Source of the DNA: JAOZPE01 sp964601275
GTDB lineage: Bacteria > Krumholzibacteriota > Krumholzibacteriia > JAJRXK01
Length of the DNA: 64,000 nt
Direction: 5' to 3'
NCBI GenBank assembly: GCA_964601275.1
Contig: CAZRMV010000002.1
Span: 415,755 to 479,754 of the forward strand
Below, piece by piece: positions 42,769-49,338 of the stretch. Within the stretch, counting starts at the first letter, position 1, and every line of letters begins with the position of its first letter. The notes beneath the pieces were generated by a model. That model saw nothing but the letters and a program-made list of their open reading frames with translations. It ran no database searches and was not told the DNA's origin. The position numbers and the translations under genes are program-made.

Positions 42769-44997
42769 CTAGGCCCGTTCGACGAACACCGGAATCGGTC
42801 CCCAGGCGGGGGCGCCCGTCACCGTGTCGGTGCGGGCCAAGGTCAGCTCGAGCGGGTTGACGCCGCGGCCGGCGGCGATGTGTCCCAGAGCGGTGTGCCC
42901 GAAGCCGACGGGAGCAGCCACCACCAGGCGACGCACCGTGCGGGTCACCACCGCGATCGAGCGGATCTCGCCTCGAGGACCGCGGATCTTGATCTCGTCA
43001 CCGGAGCTGATGTTGCGTTGCCCGGCGTCGTCCGGGTGGATCTCCAGCCAGGACTCGCACGGAGTTCCGTGCAACATTCCGGCGAGTTCCAGCAACATGG
43101 GGCGATTGAGCAGCTTGCCTCGTTGACCCGCCGCCAGGTCGAAGGGAACGAGCCAGAGTTGTTTCGGGGCCAGTTCCGGGGGCGGGGGAGGAAGGGCGTC
43201 GCCCCGGATCCGGGGCGACGGGTTTCCTTGCGGCGCTGGACTTCCCGTTGCGGACCCGGATGCGATCCAGAGGATCTCGCCGGCGAGGAGGCCCTTGGCG
43301 GTGGCCTCGGGGCGCTGGTTCTTCAGGGGGAATCGTCCTTCTTCTCCGGTAATGGAGCCACGGGGATCCCGCGCGAGGACATCGGCGGCCGCGGCGACGA
43401 GAGCTTGCATGGTTGCCGCCGGAGGCCTGACTCCTTTCGGGCCGAGACCCTTCGCCGCCAGTTCGAGGAAGAAGTCCTCGGGAGGGTGCGCGTCGATGAC
43501 GGGCACGATGGCGGGTCGTTGGATCGAGAGGGACTTCGTCGCGGTCCCCCAGGGGGACGCGGGAAGATCCCATGACTCGAGGTCAGCGGGCAACGGAAGG
43601 GTGACGTGGGCGAGCTTGGAGGTTTCGTCCTCGTGGGTGGAGAACGAGGCCACGAACGGGATGTGGCTGAGCGCGCGCGCCACCTGGTCACGCCCAGGGA
43701 GCTCGTGCACGAGATTCGCGTCGATGCAGATGAGTGCATCCACCGGGGAACGTTTGATCTCCAGGAGCGGTTGGAGGATGTTCTCGAGCGCTGCGGGATC
43801 GGAAGGGGAAATCACGGGAATCCCGAGTTCGGCAGCGACCCCGGCCAGAGGGTCGGGTTCCCACCTCAGCCCACCCTCTTCCTGGAATCCCCCGGTCCAG
43901 AGATTCAGCGCCAGGGCGGCCCGGGCGTCGGCATAGCCATCGGTGCGCCGGAGCACGCCGGGTCCCGGAAGGGTCACACTTGGGGCGAAGCGCAGCAAGG
44001 CGCGGGCGACGCGCTCCAACTCGTCCGCGGCGATCCCGGTGTTCCGGGAGATGGCCTCGATGCCGAAGTTCCGGGCGAAGTCCACCGGGTTGCGGGCCTC
44101 GGCGATCCAGCGCGCGTAGCGGGGAAAGATCTCTTCGCGCCGGGGGTGATTGCGGCTGGCGAACTCGGCCAGCGCGAGCAGGATGGTCCGTTCCTGGCCC
44201 GGCTGGCAGGGAAGCCAGAGGTTGGCCTGGACGCCGGTGGGACTCTGGCGGGGTCCGAGGTAGATGGTCGGAGCGTCGGCGTGCGCCAGGCTTTCCCGCT
44301 TGTCGCCGTGCAGCCGCATCTGCGAGACCGGACTTCCGTCGACGTCCAGCAACTCGTGTCCGACCAGGAGCAGGGCGCCGGTCTGGGCGAGGTCGAGGCG
44401 CGTCCGGCCGGGACCCTCATGGCCGGAGAAATCGCGGATCAGCCGATCCAGAGCGGTTTCGATGCGCAAGTGGATGTAGTGGATGTTCGGAAGGGAATCG
44501 GCCCAGGCGGCGAGCAGCATCGTGCCCAAAGAGGGTGTGCGCCCGTCGACAATGGCGATCTGCTGCCGGGGGGTTCCGCGAACGGCCGCCTCGATGCGAC
44601 TGCCCAACAGTTCCCAGGCTTCCGGCCATTCCGCGTTTCGACCCGGGGCATTGGCATCGTCGCGGAGGATGGGTTGGCGCAATCGGTCGGGATCGAACAG
44701 AGCCTGGATCTTCGAGAGGCCGGCGACGCAGAGCGCTCCCTCACCGGCGGGATCCCAGGGGGTTCCACGGACGCCCACCGGAAGGCCATCGACCTTGCGC
44801 ACGGCGATGGAGCAGTGGTTGGGGCAATCACGGCAGACGCCATGCGAGAAACTGGTGATGCCCGGTCCGCGGACGTCCTGGAAGGCGAGACGTTCGTCAG
44901 CATAGGCCTGGAGCTGGTGAAAGAGCCAATCGCCAGCGGTCAGAGTCACGCCCGCGGTGCCGAGGATCTCGAGAAAACGCCTGCGAGACAGGGACAT
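42769..44997 (-). CDS. Tat-exported molybdopterin-oxidoreductase-family protein (QrcB/ActB-like)
   Basis: A 742-residue protein with a twin-arginine signal (SLSRRRFLEILGTAG). A [4Fe-4S] motif CRDCPNHC plus a distant Cys follows at about residues 55-95. The rest is a CISM (DMSO-reductase) fold with a C-terminal MoCo dinucleotide-like domain (HPDDAGQRNISSGDEIKIRG). In Qrc and ACIII the homologous subunit has lost molybdenum, and here I see no clear Cys, Sec or Ser Mo-ligand loop, so it is probably also metal-free. ATG 44997 is chosen over TTG 45012 because AGGAAAG is correctly placed. It lies 18 bp after the cytochrome gene, and the ferredoxin gene follows. Confidence 0.86.
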   Translation of the reverse strand: MSLSRRRFLEILGTAGVTLTAGDWLFHQLQAYADERLAFQDVRGPGITSFSHGVCRDCPNHCSIAVRKVDGLPVGVRGTPWDPAGEGALCVAGLSKIQALFDPDRLRQPILRDDANAPGRNAEWPEAWELLGSRIEAAVRGTPRQQIAIVDGRTPSLGTMLLAAWADSLPNIHYIHLRIETALDRLIRDFSGHEGPGRTRLDLAQTGALLLVGHELLDVDGSPVSQMRLHGDKRESLAHADAPTIYLGPRQSPTGVQANLWLPCQPGQERTILLALAEFASRNHPRREEIFPRYARWIAEARNPVDFARNFGIEAISRNTGIAADELERVARALLRFAPSVTLPGPGVLRRTDGYADARAALALNLWTGGFQEEGGLRWEPDPLAGVAAELGIPVISPSDPAALENILQPLLEIKRSPVDALICIDANLVHELPGRDQVARALSHIPFVASFSTHEDETSKLAHVTLPLPADLESWDLPASPWGTATKSLSIQRPAIVPVIDAHPPEDFFLELAAKGLGPKGVRPPAATMQALVAAAADVLARDPRGSITGEEGRFPLKNQRPEATAKGLLAGEILWIASGSATGSPAPQGNPSPRIRGDALPPPPPELAPKQLWLVPFDLAAGQRGKLLNRPMLLELAGMLHGTPCESWLEIHPDDAGQRNISSGDEIKIRGPRGEIRSIAVVTRTVRRLVVAAPVGFGHTALGHIAAGRGVNPLELTLARTDTVTGAPAWGPIPVFVERA

Positions 44998-45015
44998 CGG
45001 GTCTTTCCTCAACGG

Positions 45016-45558
45016 TTAGCGGTGGCACAAGAGGCAGTCCACGCTGGCGCGCGGGTTGCCGCTTTGCTTGTGGCACGCAATGCAGCGTTCCATCCCGATC
45101 AATTCCGAACTGAAGTTGATGTACGGGCGTTCGAAGGGGGTCGTCTGCTGGGGAACATCTCCGTGACAGCGCTCGCAGAGGATCTTGCCGGCCTTGACGT
45201 GGCGCCGGTGGGAGAAATGAACGGTTTCCTTCAGGCGGTGGACCCGGTGCCAGCGGAGGGGTTGGCCGCTGGCCAGCAGCTTGACGAGCTTGGCTTCCTC
45301 GGGGCTGTCGCCGAGGGTTTCCTCGGTGTCGTGGCACTCGAGGCAGATCTCGCGGGTGGGGATCGTGGCGTGATCGGCGTCTTCCGCACCCAGGTGGCAC
45401 TCGGTGCAGGGAATCTCCTCCTGGGCCACGTGGACCTTGTGGGAGTAGGCGATGGGTTGTTGGACGTCGTGTTTCTGGGTGCACCCACCCAGGAACAGCA
45501 GGAGGGCTACTGCGAGGAGGCCGGAGTGGATTCGGCGGTACACCACGCGAGAATCCAT
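45016..45558 (-). CDS. Pentaheme cytochrome c lipoprotein (QrcA/ActA-like)
   Basis: A 180-residue lipoprotein. A hydrophobic segment ends in FLGGC, predicting lipidation at Cys26. Five CxxCH sites follow: CTECH, CLECH, CERCH, CIACH and CLLCH, with several extra histidines (YSHKVH, FSHRRH) that can be distal heme ligands. It resembles class III/c7-type cytochromes and the QrcA subunit, which has six hemes in sulfate reducers. It is the first gene of the redox operon. ATG 45558 is used; GTG 45567 is an alternative. A weak promoter pair TGTGAA/TCTATA (plus reading, 45606-45611 and 45585-45590, spacing 15) overlaps the end of the HNH gene. Confidence 0.88.
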   Translation of the reverse strand: MDSRVVYRRIHSGLLAVALLLFLGGCTQKHDVQQPIAYSHKVHVAQEEIPCTECHLGAEDADHATIPTREICLECHDTEETLGDSPEEAKLVKLLASGQPLRWHRVHRLKETVHFSHRRHVKAGKILCERCHGDVPQQTTPFERPYINFSSELIGMERCIACHKQSGNPRASVDCLLCHR

Positions 45559-45585
45559 TTCATCCACGGGGGAACCGGATGGACT

Positions 45586-47874
45586 CTATACCCGGCGGCT
45601 TTTCCTGTGAAGAGAAAAAAACAACCTGATTATCGGAAACGGGCCGCAGTTTCGGAGCGGGGGGAGAGGCTCTGTGAGGGCGGTCCTGCGGAACCCGGTC
45701 GGGGACACGGGAGGAACGGTCCCGGCCAAGATGCTCCTCGTGAGGTGACGATAGAGGGGCGTCTCCCCGTCACGGCAGCGCAGGCTTTCCTCGTCGCGAT
45801 CGACCAGGAGCTGCTCGTCGCGGTAGACCCGGTGCGGGCGGCCGTGTTCGTCGAGGCCCATCTCCCAGGTGAGTCCGCTGCCGTCGGGCTGGACCTTCCC
45901 GCGGACCCGGAGCAGTCCGCCGTGTTCCCCGTGATGATGATGGAAGGCGCAGAGGGTGACACGGTTGGAATCGTCGTCGTTGCCGCCCCGGGAGCGGTAG
46001 TCGATATGGTGCACCTGGAGGTTGTGGCGTTGGGTGCAGTCGGGGACGGCGCAGCGCCACCCGTCGCGGTCGAGGATGCGGCGCTGGGCGCCGGGTAGCT
46101 TGATGTAGTGCTCCTTCCAGGCCGCACGTGCCCGGTGGAAGACCCGGCACAGGGCGAGCCAGCCGGGGATGCGTCGCGGGGGCGGGGTGTCGCCCTGCGC
46201 GCGGGCGCTTTGCCGGACGCGGTCCTGTTCGGCGGCCATCTGCAGCAGCAGCTCGTCACGGGTTTCCTCGCTGAGGTGGAAGCGGATGGTGCCCCGCGGG
46301 GATGTGTGCCAGGTGAGCAGGGCGTCGGTGAGCTCGTCTCCGCCCGGTCGGGCGACGAGTTCCTCGAGGGAGTGGTTGCCGGTTCGCAGTTGGACGTCGT
46401 CGGGCGGAGGACAGCCGGCCAGGGACCAGCTGCGATCGTCGGTGAGGACCTTCTGGCGGGCCCAGGTGACGGCGGCTCGTAGAGCCCGCACGGTATGGCG
46501 GGCGGCGTAGGTGATCCAGCCTTCCAGGTCGGATGGGGGGACGAAGCAGCGGCGTTGCAGGCGTCGGAGCAGATCTTCCTGCACGGTGGTGATGATCCCC
46601 GCGGAGCGGGCGAGGGCGACGGGATGCTGGCGACGGCGGTCGCGGGCGCGGCGGAGACGATCGGCGCAGGTGGAAGGAGAGAGGTCGAGGAGATCCCGGG
46701 CAAAACGCTCGAAGTTGAGGTAGCCGCAGCGCTCGTGGAGGCCGTCGAGCTTCCACTGCAGGAGCTGGTCCTCCTGACGCCGGCGCAGGGCGTCGCGACG
46801 GGCGAGAAGTCGGACGAGAATGCGATGGAGGCGCAGAGCAGCGCGCCGCTGGGCTGGTTCGCCCAGCGGAGGAAGGGGAGGATGGGGTAGCGGCCGCGTG
46901 GGCTCGCCGGGTCTTGCGGGGGGCTCGTGGCGTCGGTCGCGGACGCCGAAACGGCGACGGGCGGCCTCGGGAGTGAGATTCCGCGAGCATTCGGTGTCGG
47001 CTTCGGCCAGGAGGGCGCAGAGGGCTTCCTCGTCGCCGTGGCTGGTGCCGGTCATGGCGCAGGCGAGCTGGAGGGAGTCTTCCAGGTAGAGGATGGCGGG
47101 AACCGGGGCGGTGAAGGAGAGGTCGACGAAACGGGTGGGGGGATCGGCGGTGGGGGTGGTTGCCGGTTCGGGGTTGTCCGCGGTTGCCGTTTCGGGGTTG
47201 TCCGCGGTTGCCGGTTCGGGGTTGCTCCGATCGTGGGGTGCGGAGCCTGCGTTGGCGACAGGGAGCGCAGCGGTTGCCGGTTCGGGGTCGGATTCCGTGG
47301 TGGCGGCGGTGAGCCCCTGGCGGGCGAGGCGGTCGAGGCGGCGCAGGGGGACACGCCCCTCACGCATCGCAGCCAGAAGGTCGGGGCGGAGGAAGAGGAG
47401 TCGGCCGACGCGCACCCACTCGAGGAGGGTGGGATGGGGCACTCCAAGGATTGCGCGGGCGTAATCGCGTTGGGAATGGGCCAGCCAGCGGGGCCCGTGC
47501 AAGGCGAACAAATATGCGCCAACCCGGCAGATCCGGGCCAGCGCCCGGGCGTCCCCAGCGCGGTAGGCCAGGAAGCGCTGTCGCAGCGCGCTCAGGGCGG
47601 GAACTGGGGTCTTGGCAGGGGAAGCCGGAGTCGTCGGAGGGGAAGCGAGCCGGTCGTGTCGAGGTGGCGGGCCGGGTCGCGGTGGGTTCGCGGTGGCGGG
47701 TCGACCCGTGTCGCACGGGGCCGGATAGTCGGTTCGGGAGCGGACCTTTGCGTTTTCCAGTGGAAGTGGTTGGTAAATCGGAGTCGAACCGGATGGGGAG
47801 GAAGGCGAGATGCGGGAGGAACGGTTGATGGAAGATTCGGCACTCCGGGGAGGGGCGCCAGTGGTTTCAGACAC
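45586..47874 (-). CDS. HNH endonuclease domain protein with PEPAT repeats
   Basis: The 762-residue product ends in a canonical HNH nuclease domain (about 598-655): RILDRDGWRCAVPDC, HNLQVHHIDYRSRGG and RVTLCAFHHHHGEHG, giving two zinc-type CxxC-like pairs and the HH catalytic start. Upstream are Pro/Arg-rich helical regions resembling the multi-copy HNH/13E12-type proteins of GC-rich bacteria. Residues about 196-240 contain four copies of (N/D)PE(P/T)AT encoded by a DNA repeat. GTG 47874 has GGAG at a good distance. The frame stays open to 48303 and includes two more repeat-encoded peptides, so a longer protein is possible. Activity and target are unknown; it may be a selfish or defence-related element. 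Confidence 0.78.
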   Translation of the reverse strand: MSETTGAPPRSAESSINRSSRISPSSPSGSTPIYQPLPLENAKVRSRTDYPAPCDTGRPATANPPRPGPPPRHDRLASPPTTPASPAKTPVPALSALRQRFLAYRAGDARALARICRVGAYLFALHGPRWLAHSQRDYARAILGVPHPTLLEWVRVGRLLFLRPDLLAAMREGRVPLRRLDRLARQGLTAATTESDPEPATAALPVANAGSAPHDRSNPEPATADNPETATADNPEPATTPTADPPTRFVDLSFTAPVPAILYLEDSLQLACAMTGTSHGDEEALCALLAEADTECSRNLTPEAARRRFGVRDRRHEPPARPGEPTRPLPHPPLPPLGEPAQRRAALRLHRILVRLLARRDALRRRQEDQLLQWKLDGLHERCGYLNFERFARDLLDLSPSTCADRLRRARDRRRQHPVALARSAGIITTVQEDLLRRLQRRCFVPPSDLEGWITYAARHTVRALRAAVTWARQKVLTDDRSWSLAGCPPPDDVQLRTGNHSLEELVARPGGDELTDALLTWHTSPRGTIRFHLSEETRDELLLQMAAEQDRVRQSARAQGDTPPPRRIPGWLALCRVFHRARAAWKEHYIKLPGAQRRILDRDGWRCAVPDCTQRHNLQVHHIDYRSRGGNDDDSNRVTLCAFHHHHGEHGGLLRVRGKVQPDGSGLTWEMGLDEHGRPHRVYRDEQLLVDRDEESLRCRDGETPLYRHLTRSILAGTVPPVSPTGFRRTALTEPLPPLRNCGPFPIIRLFFSLHRKSRRV

Positions 47875-48386
47875 GACACGCTCCGTAGCTGGGAGGCTCG
47901 GGAGGTGATAGCAATACGGAAGATAGACCAAACATAACAGTAGCGCAAGGGGAGGATGTGAATTTTCTGGGGATCCAGGAGAGAGGGGCCCGGGGGCGAC
48001 CATCCAACGGAGAAGATCCGGCATCGGAAGTTCCGAGGGTTGGGTGGGATCGGAGGCCAGAAGGCAGGGCCCGGCATCGGAAGTTCCGAGGGAGGGGATC
48101 GAACCTCGGATGTCCAGAAACCGAGAACCCGGAAGATCCGGATCCCCCCAGAGGCGGACCATGGGTGCGTCTGTCTGGGCGCCGGTTGCCGGTTCGGTGT
48201 CGGGCACGGTGGCGGCGTTGGCGAACTGGCGGGACGAAGCGCTCACACTTGTTGCCGGTTCGGGGTCCAGCAACGCGGGGGTCGTGGTTCCGGTTCCGGG
48301 CACTGGTTGCCGGTTCGGGGTCCAGAACTCATCCCGCGTCCCAGATCCCTACGGCGGTTCGTCGGTCGCCTTACGCCGGCAACCGG
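47158..48386. repeat. Short dispersed repeat GGTTGCCGGTTCGGGGT, seven copies plus an inverted partial
   Basis: Copies lie at 47158-47174, 47182-47198 (one mismatch), 47206-47222, 47272-47288, 48184-48200 (one mismatch), 48251-48266 and 48305-48321. An inverted partial copy GCCGGCAACCGG is at 48375-48386. Four are inside the HNH coding region, read on the minus strand as PEPAT peptides. Three are in the 554-bp region upstream of its start (47875-48428), two of those in the same frame. Apart from these and a 22-bp repeat, that upstream region holds no gene I can support. Confidence 0.75.
48018..48092. repeat. 22-bp direct repeat with internal palindrome
   Basis: CCGGCATCGGAAGTTCCGAGGG is found at 48018-48039 and again, without mismatch, at 48071-48092. 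Its centre CGGAAGTTCCG is an 11-bp palindrome. It lies between the HNH gene start and the next gene, in the same region as the PEPAT repeats, and could be a protein-binding pair or part of a decayed element. Confidence 0.6.
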
Positions 48387-48428
48387 TAGCTTCTCTTCCC
48401 CCCAGAGCGTACCGGAACTTACCGAAAG

Positions 48429-48983
48429 CTACCGGAAGTTCATCTTCAGCGTGCTCCACGAGCTGTCTTCGGTGCCGACGACCGTGGAGTAGATCCGGAT
48501 GGTCGAGCCCAGCACCTGTCCTTCACAGGAGGACACCGCGAACATGTCGGCCACTCCACCGGCGGGCACGACCGTCAGGACCTCAGGCGTGCCGACGGTG
48601 GTGTTGGAGGTCTGCCCGACCTTCATGCCGGAGCTGTAGAGGAAGGCCCGGGTACACCCCACACCGCAGAAATCGGTGATATCCACCTCGACCTTCGTGA
48701 TGGAGTAGGACTGCCTGAAATCGGCCACGAGCCGGGACGGGTACAGCCAGACTCCATCGGGTCCGGATCCAATGCCGAACAAGCAGCTCCCGATGGTGCA
48801 GTCGTCAGCCGTCGTCGACGTGAAATGCATGTCCACGCCATCCTGGACCCAGACCTCGTCACACACGACATTCGGTACGTTGTTGAGATGGATGGTGGTG
48901 ACGACGGTCTGCGAGATGGCGGGAGCCGGGAAGAGGAGGATCAGCGAGGGAAGGATCGAAAGCATTCCGTAGCATCGTTTCAT
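48429..48983 (-). CDS. Secreted protein ending in a SWSxxKxNF motif
   Basis: I recognise no family. The 184-residue product has a signal peptide (MLSILPSLILLFPAPAISQ). The mature part is beta-rich with eight cysteines (for example VVCDEVWV, DDCTIGSCLFG, DFCGVGCTR and SSCEGQV), likely disulfide-bonded in the periplasm or outside. It could be a jelly-roll-like adhesion module (ITKVEVDITDFCG). The end SSWSTLKMNFR parallels the end of the protein at 26190. ATG 48983 follows GCAGAGGTG. A promoter-like pair lies about 135 bp upstream. Confidence 0.7.
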   Translation of the reverse strand: MKRCYGMLSILPSLILLFPAPAISQTVVTTIHLNNVPNVVCDEVWVQDGVDMHFTSTTADDCTIGSCLFGIGSGPDGVWLYPSRLVADFRQSYSITKVEVDITDFCGVGCTRAFLYSSGMKVGQTSNTTVGTPEVLTVVPAGGVADMFAVSSCEGQVLGSTIRIYSTVVGTEDSSWSTLKMNFR

Positions 48984-49116
48984 GATGCACACCTCTGCAA
49001 GGTTGGCGGGCACCGGGTTCCGTGGAACCGGGCCAACGCGAGGTCCACCGGTCGAAATGGGGTAATCGGGATGTGGTCCGGGCGGAACCCTGGGCAGGGT
49101 GGACTTCACATGAGTA

Positions 49117-49146
49117 CTTATACCAGATTCGTCCACGGGAACGCAA
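49117..49146 (-). promoter_or_regulatory. Candidate minus-strand promoter for the secreted SWS-motif protein
   Basis: On the minus strand TTGCGT (49146-49141) and TATAAG (49122-49117) are spaced 18 bp. The leader to ATG 48983 would be about 127 nt. The gap 48984-49338 holds nothing else I can support. Confidence 0.4.
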
Positions 49147-49338
49147 TACGAACAGGAAAAGCTCCCTGCGGCTGTCCAGTCGATACGCAGAGCGTGGGAC
49201 AGGAGGTCCCTCTGTCCGCCAACCCGCCGAGCCGGTCACCACTTGGATCGCCGGGCGAACGCAAGACGGGTCTTCCGCCCCTCGGATGGCCGCGATGGTC
49301 GCTGAAGTGAGGCCGAGCGGGTCGGAGCCTCGCTGAAT

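Noticed and set aside
43606..46098. Long plus-strand open frame opposite the CISM protein, cytochrome and HNH genes
   Set aside because: The minus-strand genes show Tat, CxxCH and HNH motifs; the plus-strand reading has none.
47158..48386. PEPAT-coding repeats considered as CRISPR or attachment sites
   Set aside because: Spacing is irregular (24 to about 900 bp), copies are partly coding, and there is no integrase or cas gene.
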